Positions 17,251 through 26,798 of a stretch of DNA of 64,000 nucleotides are shown here, piece by piece (within the stretch, counting starts at the first letter, position 1; every line of letters begins with the position of its first letter). Source of the DNA: Acinetobacter tjernbergiae DSM 14971 = CIP 107465. GTDB lineage: Bacteria; Pseudomonadota; Gammaproteobacteria; Pseudomonadales; Moraxellaceae. The translations under genes and the position numbers were made by a program. The notes under the pieces are model-generated. The model ran no database searches and was not told the DNA's origin. It saw only the letters and a program-made list of their open reading frames with translations. The stretch spans positions 122,285 to 186,284 of the forward strand of contig NZ_KB894357.1 of NCBI RefSeq assembly GCF_000374425.1, given 5' to 3'.

Positions 17251-19386
17251 TTATTTAAATACATCACCTGATACGGCATGTGTTCTCAGTAACTTAGGTG
17301 CTGTAAAACGTTCACCATACTTAGCTGCTAATTCCTCTGCACGTTGTAGCGATTTCGCAACACCATTTTGATTCAAGAACTGAATCGCTCCACCTGTCCA
17401 CGGCGCAAAACCAATACCAAAAATTGAACCAACATTGGCATCAATGACAGACTCCAAAACACCTTCTTCATAACAGCGTAAGGTATCGAGTGCCTGCACA
17501 AACAAGAAGCGATCAATGATGTCCTGTTCAGGAATCTGATTGTCTTTGCTCCAACGGCTGAGTCCATCCCATAAATGTTTTTTGCCATTTGCTGGGTAGT
17601 CGTAGAAGCCTGCACCTGCTGCTTTACCTTTACGATTCAGCTCATGAATCATGGTGTGAACCACTTCATCAACCGACGTTTTTGGTAGGTCTTTACCTTC
17701 AGCTTGTAGTGCTTTGTGCGTTTCGCTGGCAACATGTTCAGTCAAGGTTAAAGATACTTCATCCTGAATCGCAAGTGGGCCGACAGGCATACCTGCCTTG
17801 AGTGCTGCCATTTCGATTTTCGCTGGATGAACACCTTCGGCAAGAAGACGCATACCTTCCTGAATGAATGTGCCAAATACACGACTGGTAAAGAAGCCAC
17901 GGCTATCATTGACAACAATTGGAGTCTTGGCAATTTGCTGAACAAAGTCATAGGCTTTAGCCAATGTTTCAGCAGAAGTTTCTTTGCCTTTGATGATTTC
18001 TACCAATTGCATTTTGTCTACAGGGCTAAAGAAATGTAAGCCAATAAAGTTCTTGGTATCTTTACTTGCAGTTGCCAAACCTGTGATTGGTAAAGTTGAG
18101 GTATTTGAAGCAAAAATACCACCCTCAACCAAATATTGTTCAGCTTCTTGAGTCACTTTAGCTTTGAGTTCTTGATTCTCAAATACCGCCTCAATGATCA
18201 AGTCACAGCCTTGTAAATCTGCCGCATCCGCCGTTGCAGTAATCAGTGCTAACACTTGATCGCGTTTTTCCGCTGACATACGACCTTGTGAAACACGCTT
18301 ATCAAGAAGTTTTTGCGAATAAGCTTTGCCTTTTTCTGCATTTTCTACAGATACATCTTTGAGTACTACAGGAATACCTTTGATTGCGGTTGAGTAGGCA
18401 ATGCCTGCACCCATCATGCCCGCACCTAATACTCCGACTTTGGTGGCTTGCCATTTTGCAACATCAGTAGGGCGGCTTGCACCTGACTTGATCGCATTGA
18501 GACCATGCCAGAATGTACCGATCATGTTTTTAGAAACTTGACCTACAGTCAGCTGAGTGAAGTAACGTGATTCAATCCGTAGCGCGGTATCGACATCAAC
18601 TTGCGCACCTTCAACTGCGGCAGCCATAATTGCTTCAGGCGCAGGGTAACAGCCTTTAGTTTTGTCACGTAGCATTGCAGGAGCAATCGCAAGCACTTGC
18701 GCAACCGCAGGGGTTTTAGGATCACCACCTGGGATTTTGTAGCCTTTCACATCGTAAGGTTGTTGTGATTTTGGATTGGCTTTGACCCAAGCAATCGCTT
18801 TATCTAGCAGCTCTTGTTCATTTTCAGCAGTGTCATGTACTAAGCCGAGAGATTTTGCTTTATCAACCCCAAATTGCTTACCCTCCATGAGGAAAGGGAA
18901 GGCATTTTGTAAGCCTAGCAAACGCACCATACGCACGATACCGCCGCCACCTGGGAGTAAGCCCAAAGTTACTTCAGGTAAACCAAACTTGGTTTTTGGA
19001 TCATTAATCGCAATACGATAATGACAACCTAATGCGATTTCCCAACCACCACCAAGTGCTGTACCGTTTAAAGCGGCAACGACAGGTACACCTAAAGTTT
19101 CGATCGTGCGTAAGTCACCTTTGAGTTTTTCAATCATTTTGAAAAATTCAGTCGCGTGTTCAGGTTGTACTTGAATGAGTTCATCCAAGTCACCACCAGC
19201 GAAGAAGGTTTTCTTCGCAGAACGGAAAATAATGCCTTTGAGCTCAGTTTCAGCTTTGAGCTTTTGGCTGACATCTTCGAGTGAGTCACGGAATTCTGCA
19301 TTCATGGTGTTTGCAGATTGACCTGATGAATCAAGGGTAAGAATTACAATATTGTCAGCGTTTTTTTCGTATTTAATAGCGCTCAT
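17251..19386 (-). CDS. Beta-oxidation multifunctional enzyme (enoyl-CoA hydratase / 3-hydroxyacyl-CoA dehydrogenase), FadB/FadJ-like
   Basis: A 711-residue fusion. The N-terminal crotonase domain (about 1-190) has TFFAGGDLDELI, ALNGTALGGGWEIALGCHY and LPEVTLGLLPGGGG. The NAD-binding dehydrogenase domain starts near 318 with VGVLGAGMMGAGIAY, followed by SNTSTLPI and the catalytic IGLHFFSPVDKM. It hydrates enoyl-CoA and oxidises 3-hydroxyacyl-CoA in fatty-acid degradation. It lies downstream of a thiolase gene on the same strand, so the pair encodes both subunits of an alpha2-beta2 oxidation complex. The N-terminus differs from canonical FadB, so it is probably a second system used for particular acyl-CoAs. 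Confidence 0.9.
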   Translation of the reverse strand: MSAIKYEKNADNIVILTLDSSGQSANTMNAEFRDSLEDVSQKLKAETELKGIIFRSAKKTFFAGGDLDELIQVQPEHATEFFKMIEKLKGDLRTIETLGVPVVAALNGTALGGGWEIALGCHYRIAINDPKTKFGLPEVTLGLLPGGGGIVRMVRLLGLQNAFPFLMEGKQFGVDKAKSLGLVHDTAENEQELLDKAIAWVKANPKSQQPYDVKGYKIPGGDPKTPAVAQVLAIAPAMLRDKTKGCYPAPEAIMAAAVEGAQVDVDTALRIESRYFTQLTVGQVSKNMIGTFWHGLNAIKSGASRPTDVAKWQATKVGVLGAGMMGAGIAYSTAIKGIPVVLKDVSVENAEKGKAYSQKLLDKRVSQGRMSAEKRDQVLALITATADAADLQGCDLIIEAVFENQELKAKVTQEAEQYLVEGGIFASNTSTLPITGLATASKDTKNFIGLHFFSPVDKMQLVEIIKGKETSAETLAKAYDFVQQIAKTPIVVNDSRGFFTSRVFGTFIQEGMRLLAEGVHPAKIEMAALKAGMPVGPLAIQDEVSLTLTEHVASETHKALQAEGKDLPKTSVDEVVHTMIHELNRKGKAAGAGFYDYPANGKKHLWDGLSRWSKDNQIPEQDIIDRFLFVQALDTLRCYEEGVLESVIDANVGSIFGIGFAPWTGGAIQFLNQNGVAKSLQRAEELAAKYGERFTAPKLLRTHAVSGDVFK

Positions 19387-19552
19387 ACATCATCGTCCAA
19401 TATTTTATGAGCTTAATCGTAAGTGACCTGCATAAGTAAATATAAGCATCGCAGCGTCTTGTTAAGCTCTCATCTAGTTTTAGGATAAACCTTCGGTTCG
19501 ACCTACCTTGCGAAACGTTGTTTCTCATTCGGCAAAAGTAGGCAAAACCATT

Positions 19553-19640
19553 GTCATTCGCAAAACCTGTTCAATTCTTTCATTTATACAATTTATCGCA
19601 GAAACAATATATTGTAGATACTATGCAGGTTGCGAATGAC
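19553..19640. repeat. Long-spaced inverted repeat in the thiolase/FadB-like spacer
   Basis: GTCATTCGCAA plus CCTG (19553-19569) is matched by CAGG plus TTGCGAATGAC (19626-19640), 15 paired bases around a 56-base loop in the 292-bp spacer. A second, weaker inverted pair CCTACCTTGCGAA/TTCGGCAAAAGTAGG lies just to its left. These may be operators or a structured RNA spacer between the two beta-oxidation genes; function unknown. Confidence 0.6.
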
Positions 19641-19678
19641 GTTTCCGAGTCTCATATTTCAGGGAGGTTTTGAGTGAT

Positions 19679-20884
19679 TTACACCAACTCGATAATGGTA
19701 GCGATGCCCATACCACCACCCACACATAATGTTGCTAGACCACGCTTCTTGCCTTGACGTTCTAATTCATCCAATAACGTACCTAGAATCATAGCACCCG
19801 TTGCGCCTAATGGGTGCCCCATTGCGATTGCACCACCATTGACATTGACTTTCTCGGCAGGAACTTTCAATTCAGTGATAAACCGCATCACCACAGCAGC
19901 AAAAGCTTCATTGACTTCAAATAGGTCAATATCATCAATCGTCAAGCCTGCTTTGGCTAAAGCTTTGCGTGCAGCAGGAGCAGGGCCAGTCAACATGATG
20001 GTTGGATCTGTACCGACTAATGCAGTTGCAAGCACCTTGGCACGAGGTTTTAAACCTTGCTCTTTAACTGCTTTTTCAGAAGCCAATAACACCACCGCAG
20101 CACCATCGACGATGCCTGATGAGTTGCCTGCATGATGGACATGGTTAATTTTTTGCGCTTCAGGATACTTCTGTAAAGCAATAGCATCGAAGCCCATTTG
20201 ACCCATCATTTCAAAGCTGGCATTCAATTTTGCCAAACCATCAACAGTGGTTGTTCCTTTGATAAATTCATCTTTTTCTAGGATTGTTACACCTGCATGA
20301 TCTTTCACAGGTACAACTGATTTATCAAAATAACCATTTGCTTGAGCAGCAGCAGCCTTTTGTTGTGAACCAACTGCAAATGCATCCACATCTGCACGGC
20401 TATAGCCATCTAAAGTGGCGATCAAGTCAGCGCCAACACCTTGTGGCACAAAAGAAGATTTTAAGTTGGTTTCAGGATCAAGCGCCCATGGACCACCATC
20501 AGAACCCATTGGGATACGTGACATGGACTCCACACCACCCGCAACCACAATATCTTCCCAACCTGAACGAACTTTTTGCGCTGCCAAGTTCACTGCTTCT
20601 AAACCAGAAGCACAGAAACGGTTGATTTGTACACCCGCAACATCATCATTCCAACCTGCGGCAATCGCAGCAGTTTTGGCAATATCGCCACCTTGATCAC
20701 CAATTGGTGTAACACAACCTAAAACGATATCATCGACTTTAGACGTATCGAGTTGATGACGTTGTTGTAATTCATTCAATAATGTTGTCAGTAAAGTAAT
20801 TGGTTTTACTTCATGTAATGAGCCGTCTTTTTTTCCTTTTCCGCGTGGTGTGCGAATGGCATCAATAATATAGGCCTCGCTCAT
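19679..20884 (-). CDS. Acetyl-CoA C-acyltransferase (thiolase), FadA-type
   Basis: A 401-residue thiolase. The acyl-accepting Cys91 is in [10 protein letters not shown]. The C-terminal catalytic His is in [15 protein letters not shown] and the proton-shuttling Cys in [10 protein letters not shown]. It cleaves 3-ketoacyl-CoA with CoA to acetyl-CoA and a shortened acyl-CoA. It lies upstream of the multifunctional FadB/FadJ-like gene on the same strand, across a 292-bp spacer with inverted repeats, so thiolase precedes the multifunctional gene, opposite to the classical fadBA order. The start at ATG 20884 fits the family N-terminus ([14 protein letters not shown]). Confidence 0.9.
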   Translation of the reverse strand: MSEAYIIDAIRTPRGKGKKDGSLHEVKPITLLTTLLNELQQRHQLDTSKVDDIVLGCVTPIGDQGGDIAKTAAIAAGWNDDVAGVQINRFCASGLEAVNLAAQKVRSGWEDIVVAGGVESMSRIPMGSDGGPWALDPETNLKSSFVPQGVGADLIATLDGYSRADVDAFAVGSQQKAAAAQANGYFDKSVVPVKDHAGVTILEKDEFIKGTTTVDGLAKLNASFEMMGQMGFDAIALQKYPEAQKINHVHHAGNSSGIVDGAAVVLLASEKAVKEQGLKPRAKVLATALVGTDPTIMLTGPAPAARKALAKAGLTIDDIDLFEVNEAFAAVVMRFITELKVPAEKVNVNGGAIAMGHPLGATGAMILGTLLDELERQGKKRGLATLCVGGGMGIATIIELV

Positions 20885-21116
20885 AGCTGTTCCTTGTATT
20901 GCCTTAAATTAAAAATCATTGTGCTTCGAGTGTACTCAATTTAAGTAGCAGTGCAATGATGATAAACATTGGCAAGTGTGATGTTTTTCGCCAATTTGAT
21001 GGGTTAAGCAAGTGGTCCATCAAATTGTTAACTTTGGTGCTCTTTTACATGTCTAGCGACATCTTCGATTAGACTAATGTTTGGAAATGATTGATAGAAA
21101 AGATGGGCGGAAGCAC

Positions 21117-22214
21117 ATGATAAAACCAAAGTCTTACTATGCCCTGATAGCATTCATGCTGCCATTTTGTGGATGCGATTCATCTGGACGGAATATTGAA
21201 AATAACAAAGTAGTAGAGGATAAAAATAAAGTGAGCCAAACTTACTCAAATCAGCCCGCTGATGACAAAATGCTTTTAGTTTTGTCTGCACCCTCTATCC
21301 ATGATCCGTATTACAAATCAGCCTTTCAGCGGATTGTAGATTTCCAGATTAATTATGCAAAATCGATTTTGGGCAATGACAATGTGGTGATTCTGATGGA
21401 TGAGGATACCAAGCCTTATTTCAAGGGCAAAGTTCCTGAAGACATTTTATTGGTGGATGATGTCCGTGATATTTGGATGCGCGACTTCACCACGGTTAAT
21501 CCAATACAGCCTGTGCAATTTACCTATACGTGGGCCTCGATGACCAAGAAACAAAGTAAAGATGTGCAAAAAAGTTTTAGTCAGTTTGCTGATCGTTATC
21601 AAATTCAAAGAGCCAAAACTGATTTGATGATTGATGGGGGTAACCTTGTTGATGACTATGCGGGTCGAGTGATCACCACTACACGTTTTATGGAAGATAA
21701 TGACCTTAGCTATAACGAGGCCAAACAAGAGTTAAAAGCCACATTGGGTGCAACTGAAGTTGCTATTCTAGAACCAGATGAAGAAGTGCTTGCACATTCA
21801 GATGGGATGGTGAGTTGGGTTGATAAAAACACGTTGCTTGTGAATGATTATTCAAAAACACCATCATTTAGAACAACGGTGATGGATGAGTTGAAAACTT
21901 CATTTCCAAGTGCAAAGATTGTGGAAGTACCTGTTGAATATAAAACCAATCCAAAAGGTCAGTGGGATGGTTTTGAATCGGCATGTGGCGTGAATCTGAA
22001 TGCTACGGTCACACATAACAATATTTATGTACCGACTTTTAATATGCCACATGACCAAAAAGCATTGAGTATTATTAAGCAAAATACCTCGAAGAAAGTG
22101 ATTCCGATCAATGCGGAAAGTGTTTGTCCAATGGGAGGCAGTGTGCGTTGCCTGACTTGGCAAGTGACAGGTGAAAATGCTGCGAAACTGATTCAAGCGG
22201 CTAGAGATCGCTAA
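21117..22214 (+). CDS. Agmatine deiminase / peptidylarginine deiminase family lipoprotein
   Basis: From the ATG at 21117 about 365 residues, with a lipoprotein-like N-terminus (helix IALIAFMLP then FCGCDSS), so probably anchored outside the cytoplasm. The guanidino-group-modifying fold is shown by DDVRDIWMRDFTTV, LMIDGGNLVDD, AHSDGMVSWVD and the C-terminal nucleophile segment PMGGSVRCLTWQV. Classical agmatine deiminases have HC where this protein has RC, but the catalytic Cys is kept. Cytoplasmic agmatine deiminase lacks a signal, so this exported form may act on peptides or external guanidines; substrate is inferred only. Upstream in-frame ATGs (21081) are less likely starts. Confidence 0.75.
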   Translation: MIKPKSYYALIAFMLPFCGCDSSGRNIENNKVVEDKNKVSQTYSNQPADDKMLLVLSAPSIHDPYYKSAFQRIVDFQINYAKSILGNDNVVILMDEDTKPYFKGKVPEDILLVDDVRDIWMRDFTTVNPIQPVQFTYTWASMTKKQSKDVQKSFSQFADRYQIQRAKTDLMIDGGNLVDDYAGRVITTTRFMEDNDLSYNEAKQELKATLGATEVAILEPDEEVLAHSDGMVSWVDKNTLLVNDYSKTPSFRTTVMDELKTSFPSAKIVEVPVEYKTNPKGQWDGFESACGVNLNATVTHNNIYVPTFNMPHDQKALSIIKQNTSKKVIPINAESVCPMGGSVRCLTWQVTGENAAKLIQAARDR

Positions 22215-22297
22215 TAATAGGTGTTTAGATTAAATTGAGTGATTGAAATTTCAAAGATAGCCTGAGCATATTTAGACTATCGTTTGGGCTCAGGGCG

Positions 22298-22313
22298 CGG
22301 CGCTTAAGCGCCG
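22298..22313. repeat. Perfect 16-bp palindrome in a GC-rich segment
   Basis: CGGCGCTTAAGCGCCG is fully self-complementary. Just left of it CCTGAGC (from 22261) pairs with GCTCAGG (about 22288-22294). Together they form the GC-rich 3' flank of the leftward gene at 22343-22897 and may end its transcript, although no T-tract follows. Confidence 0.75.
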
Positions 22314-22342
22314 TCGGTCTCGCAGCGAATGGCTATAAGCCG

Positions 22343-22897
22343 TTACTGTGGACGACATACCTTGTCACCTACGGTCGCAATGGCATCAATAGCAAATTGC
22401 ATGGCCTTCGTGACCTGTTTTTCTTCCAAGGGGCGAACGTAGGTTGCGCGCATCTTCAGATATTGCTTGTCCCCTGGGACGAGCCAAAGGAATGATCCGT
22501 AGTTAGTTTCTCCCTCAGACCATAGGAATAGACCGCCTTGCGCTTCAACTGAGGTACCGGCCACCCGCACTTGGCCTTTGCCGCTCATGACGAGTTCAGC
22601 ATTTGAATGGGAGGAGAGAACCTCAGAGATAGCCGCCTTTAACTCTGCTAGATCATTAGTTGATGGGTCTCGGTCATAAATAAATAATGTGATTGCTGTG
22701 TGATATGGCATAGCGTTGTAGCCGGCCGAATGAGTATTCCGGTAGGTCTTGAGCGCCACCGCTTGTGCATCAGGAGTTAGGACTGTCTCAAAACCATTGA
22801 TGGCGGTTGGAAAACACCGCACGGCGTTGCCATCGCTTTCGCTAGCCAGCGCAATAAATGGGCAGAGCAAGACCAGTGCGAATAGGAATTTTCTCAT
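22343..22897 (-). CDS. Exported protein of unknown function in a GC-rich islet
   Basis: From the ATG at 22897 about 184 residues with a Sec signal peptide (MRKFLFALVLLCPFIALAS, cleaved near ESD). A GTG at 22906 is an alternative start. The mature protein has two Cys (VRCFPTA near the N-terminus and KVCRPQ at the end) that could form a disulfide. No domain is recognised. Base composition is visibly richer in G+C than every neighbour, with codons such as GCC, CGC and CTG frequent, which suggests recent acquisition. It sits between the agmatine-deiminase-like gene and the AraC regulator. Confidence 0.7.
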   Translation of the reverse strand: MRKFLFALVLLCPFIALASESDGNAVRCFPTAINGFETVLTPDAQAVALKTYRNTHSAGYNAMPYHTAITLFIYDRDPSTNDLAELKAAISEVLSSHSNAELVMSGKGQVRVAGTSVEAQGGLFLWSEGETNYGSFLWLVPGDKQYLKMRATYVRPLEEKQVTKAMQFAIDAIATVGDKVCRPQ

Positions 22898-22942
22898 GTG
22901 ATTCACTACGGCTGACTCCGCACTTTAATTTGGAAATATGAT

Positions 22943-23956
22943 TTACAAATGCTGTCCATGTAGTTGGCGATATAAACCAGGCGTAACCCCCGTCCATTTT
23001 TTAAAGGCACGGTGAAAAGTACTGGTCTCACTAAAACCGACTTGTTGAGCGACATCTTCAAGGGTGAGATTAGGGGTGAGTAATAAGTGAATTGCAGCAT
23101 CACGACGTAACGCATCTTTCACACCTTGATAGCTTTTTCCTTCCGCAGCTAAACGACGGCGCAACGTTTGTGGTGATAAATACAACATTGATGCAACATC
23201 ATTCAGTGTTGGCATTTCTTCGCCAATTTGGCTTTTCAACACATCACGAATACGTGAAGTTAGGGAGTTGGTATTCTTAAATTTCACCAATAATTGTGCA
23301 GGCGCAGCTTTTAAGAATTCTTCTAAGGTTTTGTCATCTTGGCGTATCGGTAAATCGAGATAATCAGCCGCAAATGTAATTTCTGTACGTGGTGCATCGA
23401 ACTGCATGACAGGTGCAAAGAACAGGGCATCGTATTCATCTGCATGGCTTGGACGTTCATAGCCAAAATGCACACGTTCCAAGGGTAAACGACGTTCGAT
23501 TAACCATGAAGCAAGCCCATGCCAAATCATCAGCATACTTTCAGTAATAAAATGATCAGGGTCTAATGCTTTGGGAATGTGTGGCACTAAGCGGGCTTCG
23601 TGCTTATCACGTTCTAAGCTTACTGACCACTCATCTCCAAACAGTTTATAGAATTGAGAGGACAGTTCGAGTGCTTGCCCAAGCGTCTTGGAGTGGATGA
23701 TCAATTGGCACATAATGGCAAATGTACCTAAACGACGGGGTTGTACATCAAAACCCACATGTTCGTCTTGAGTGACCATCCATAGCATTTTAACAAAGCG
23801 GGTATATTGTTCGGGAGAGATACGCGCTTTTGGCTGACGTAACAGTTCTGCTTCTATGCCGACATGTGAAAGTAATGTTTCAACGTCCATGCCTAGGCGT
23901 TTCACACCTGTTAAAGCCGCATTCACGAAGTGGATGCTGATCGTATCACGGCTCAT
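22943..23956 (-). CDS. AraC-family transcriptional regulator
   Basis: From the ATG at 23956 (AAGGA six bases upstream) the protein has about 337 residues; a start at 23986 is less likely. An N-terminal Arabinose_bd-type ligand domain precedes the C-terminal double helix-turn-helix: LNDVASMLYLSPQTLRRRLAAEG and LEDVAQQVGFSETSTFHRAFKKWTG, ending TPGLYRQ. It resembles the OruR/ArgR-like group of AraC regulators. It is divergent from the CaiB/BaiF CoA-transferase gene across 213 bp that contains a GGCAATT/AATTGCC inverted pair, so it may control that gene in response to its substrate; inference from position. Confidence 0.85.
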   Translation of the reverse strand: MSRDTISIHFVNAALTGVKRLGMDVETLLSHVGIEAELLRQPKARISPEQYTRFVKMLWMVTQDEHVGFDVQPRRLGTFAIMCQLIIHSKTLGQALELSSQFYKLFGDEWSVSLERDKHEARLVPHIPKALDPDHFITESMLMIWHGLASWLIERRLPLERVHFGYERPSHADEYDALFFAPVMQFDAPRTEITFAADYLDLPIRQDDKTLEEFLKAAPAQLLVKFKNTNSLTSRIRDVLKSQIGEEMPTLNDVASMLYLSPQTLRRRLAAEGKSYQGVKDALRRDAAIHLLLTPNLTLEDVAQQVGFSETSTFHRAFKKWTGVTPGLYRQLHGQHL

Positions 23957-24169
23957 ATTGAATCCTTCAGTTTCTTTACTATTCACGATAATTGACCTAA
24001 ATAACCGTCTAAAATATCAAATTGGGCAATTGACAAGAAAAATAACTGCTCAATACATACATGTTAAATTGCCGAAACTATCAAGGTAAATGGCTGAACA
24101 TGACATTGTTTTTGTGTTTATCAGTACCTAGTATAAAAGAAAATTTAAACAAATTGAGTAAAAATTATT

Positions 24170-25288
24170 ATGCCATCTGCTTTAAAAGGATTGAAAGTCC
24201 TCGATTTTTCTACTTTATTACCTGGGCCATTTGCAAGTATGTATCTTGCTGACATGGGTGCAGAAGTGATCCATGTTGAATCACCAACACGTCCAGATCT
24301 CGTGAGAATTATGCCACCCTATGCCAATGGACAAGCCACGGCACATAGTTATTTGAATCGCAATAAGCAATCTATTGCACTCGACCTCAAAGATGCAGCC
24401 AATATTCAACTGATCAAAAATAAAATTTCTGAGTTTGATATTGTGCTTGAACAATTCCGTCCTGATGTCATGCGCCGTTTAGGTTTGGACTATGAGACTT
24501 TGGCAGAGATTAATCCACGTCTCATCTATTGCTCGATTACGGGTTATGGTCAAACAGGAAGTTATAAAGATCGGGCAGGACATGACATTAACTATTTGGC
24601 GCTTGCAGGTGTTTCTGGTCATAGTGGTCGTCAAGATAGTGGCCCACCACCACTTGGAATTCAAATTGCAGATGTAGCAGGGGGCTCATTGCATGCGGTG
24701 ATTGGTATCTTAGCTGCGGTTGTTGAGCGTCAACGTAGTGGTCTTGGACAATATATTGATATTTCCATGACAGATTGTGTGGCAAGTTTAAATAGTATGG
24801 CTGCTTCTGCAAGTTTGGCAGGGCAAACACCGCAAGCCCCTGAAGCGGGCATGCTCAATGGTGCAAGTTTTTATGATTATTATGAGACTCAAGATGGGCG
24901 TTATTTCTCTGTCGGTAGTTTAGAACCACAATTTATGGCAGGTTTGGCTGCCGCTTTAGAATTGCCATTACTTCTCGCCAAAGGCACATCATTTGATCCT
25001 GAAGACCGCCAAGCGGTGAAACAAGCATTACAAGAAAAGTTTAAAACTCAAGATTTTGTAGTATGGCAGCAGCTTTTTAAAACCTTAGATATTTGTGTGG
25101 AACCTGTTTTGAGTCTTGATGAAGCATTGGTTTCTCCAATTGCTGAACAACGTGGTTGGGTCGTGGATGTACCATTATCTGAAAATAGTGAACAAACCGA
25201 AGCGCAATTGGCATGTCCAATTAAGTTCTCACGTTCACAAATTAAATATGCCTTTATTGGTCAGGGTTTAGGTGAGGGCAAGTGGTAG
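24170..25288 (+). CDS. CaiB/BaiF family CoA-transferase, alpha-methylacyl-CoA racemase-like
   Basis: A 372-residue class III CoA-transferase-fold protein. The family start GLKVLDFSTLLPGPFASMYLADMGAEVI is clear, followed by LNRNKQSIALDLKD, the catalytic Asp region GHDINYLALAGV and the later IDISMTDCV. The N-terminal pattern with PGP-x-x-x-x-x-L resembles alpha-methylacyl-CoA racemases, which epimerise 2-methylacyl-CoA for beta-oxidation; CoA-transferase activity remains possible. It is divergent from an AraC regulator. The ATG at 24170 has only a weak ribosome-binding site (GAGTAAAAATT). Confidence 0.85.
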   Translation: MPSALKGLKVLDFSTLLPGPFASMYLADMGAEVIHVESPTRPDLVRIMPPYANGQATAHSYLNRNKQSIALDLKDAANIQLIKNKISEFDIVLEQFRPDVMRRLGLDYETLAEINPRLIYCSITGYGQTGSYKDRAGHDINYLALAGVSGHSGRQDSGPPPLGIQIADVAGGSLHAVIGILAAVVERQRSGLGQYIDISMTDCVASLNSMAASASLAGQTPQAPEAGMLNGASFYDYYETQDGRYFSVGSLEPQFMAGLAAALELPLLLAKGTSFDPEDRQAVKQALQEKFKTQDFVVWQQLFKTLDICVEPVLSLDEALVSPIAEQRGWVVDVPLSENSEQTEAQLACPIKFSRSQIKYAFIGQGLGEGKW

Positions 25289-25393
25289 ATAATATGTGCG
25301 ATTTATCACTGATTGTTAAAATGTTGTACAGTTTGTTAACATTTTAAATAAATTGTTATCAAAAAAATCAGAGTAACCTTTTATGTTAAGAAT

Positions 25394-26653
25394 ATGAAAG
25401 GTTACACAAACATGACAATCTCTCACGCTCAGATTGTTTCTTGTTTATCCGTTCTATCATTAAGTTTAGTTGTACAACATGCTCAAGCAACTTCAGCATT
25501 TGATCCAAAGGGTCAGTGGTTGTTTGGTGATTGGAACGGTCAACGCACTGCGTTACAAGAACAAGGTTATCGCTTTTCTGCAGATTACACAGGTGAATTT
25601 GCAGGAGTTTTAGATTCTAAACAGTCTTCTAGTCACGGTAATGAATTTACTGGGCAATTGGCTTTAGGCACACACTTCAATCTCAATAAAATTCTAGGCT
25701 GGCAAGATACTGAAGCACAAATCACGGTGACTTATCGTGATGGTCAATCGCTATCGCAAACGGCAGATGGCTTACAGGGTCATCAAAGCGCTGTACAAGA
25801 AGTATGGGGACGTGGTCAAACTTGGCGTTTAACGGATCTTTGGATCAAAAAGCAATTTTTAGATCAAGCCTTAGATATTAAAGTGGGACGCTTTGGTGAA
25901 GGCGAAGATTTCAATAGCTTTGACTGCGATTTCCAAAACTTGGCTTTATGTGGCTCACAAGTGGGTAACTGGGTCGGTGATCAATGGTACAACTGGCCTG
26001 TAAGCCAGTGGGCGTTGAGAGTTAAATACAATTTACAACCTGATCTTTATGCACAAATTGGGGCTTATGAATATAACCCTGAAAATTTGCAGCGTGCTAA
26101 AGGCTTTAATTTAAGTACTGATGGTTCTCGTGGGGCAATTATTCCAGTAGAACTGGTTTGGTCACCAAAATTAGGTCAGCACTCTCTTTCTGGTGAATAC
26201 CGCTTTGGTTACTACTACAGTACAGCAGATGTTGTAGATATCAGTAATCCTGTCAAAACTTCACATAAACAAGGTGGGTGGTTTACAGCGAAGCAACAAC
26301 TTATTCGTCAAGATATGGACTCAGATCGAGGGTTGAGTGGTTTTATAAATATCACAGTACATGATTCAAAAAATAACGCGATCAAAGATATGCAAAATAT
26401 TGGTTTGGTCTATAAGGGATTATTACAACAACGACCACAAGATGAACTTGCTTTAGGTTTAGCACGTATCCACGCTAACGATGAAAATAATCCTCTATTA
26501 GATGAAGAATACAATACTGAATTGTATTACGGCATTCATGCAACCGATTGGCTGACCATTCGACCAAATATTCAATATGTACACCATGTAGGTGCATTGA
26601 AAGATGGTGATAAGACATGGGTTGGCGGAATTAAGTTCCAAACCATTTTCTAA
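25394..26653 (+). CDS. OprB-family carbohydrate porin
   Basis: A 419-residue outer-membrane protein with a Sec signal ending near VVQHAQA. The mature start WLFGDWNGQRTALQEQGY is the OprB signature. The remainder is a beta-barrel pattern of alternating aromatic strands ending in KFQTIF with a C-terminal Phe, as outer-membrane beta-barrels require. OprB porins admit glucose and other sugars. A second ATG at 25412 is also possible. It precedes gcd by about 145 bp on the same strand, so the pair delivers glucose to the periplasmic dehydrogenase. Confidence 0.88.
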   Translation: MKGYTNMTISHAQIVSCLSVLSLSLVVQHAQATSAFDPKGQWLFGDWNGQRTALQEQGYRFSADYTGEFAGVLDSKQSSSHGNEFTGQLALGTHFNLNKILGWQDTEAQITVTYRDGQSLSQTADGLQGHQSAVQEVWGRGQTWRLTDLWIKKQFLDQALDIKVGRFGEGEDFNSFDCDFQNLALCGSQVGNWVGDQWYNWPVSQWALRVKYNLQPDLYAQIGAYEYNPENLQRAKGFNLSTDGSRGAIIPVELVWSPKLGQHSLSGEYRFGYYYSTADVVDISNPVKTSHKQGGWFTAKQQLIRQDMDSDRGLSGFINITVHDSKNNAIKDMQNIGLVYKGLLQQRPQDELALGLARIHANDENNPLLDEEYNTELYYGIHATDWLTIRPNIQYVHHVGALKDGDKTWVGGIKFQTIF

Positions 26654-26798
26654 TTTCAATATTCAAGCAACTTTGCAGATGACGTTTATGAACATAAGTG
26701 ACATTTGCAAATTTTCCATTTTGATTTGAACTCGACTATAAAGGGGATTGATCATCTTCTTTATGGATCTATAAATACAAAAGATGCAAGGTGATCGT

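Noticed and set aside
19839..20625. Plus-strand frames within the thiolase gene
   Set aside because: They lie antisense to a clear thiolase with intact catalytic motifs; composition is low-complexity His/Gln or Ser/Thr.
22260..22345. Possible integron attC site beside the GC-rich gene
   Set aside because: Read on both strands, the inverted repeats lack matching core sites: GTCTAAA and GCCCAAAC only approach the RYYYAAC consensus, and no GTTRRRY partner is present. No integrase or other cassettes are seen.
24025..24073. GGCAATT/AATTGCC pair between araC and caiB-like genes as an operator
   Set aside because: Only 7 bp with a 35-base gap in AT-rich DNA; chance is likely, so it is mentioned only in the regulator entry.
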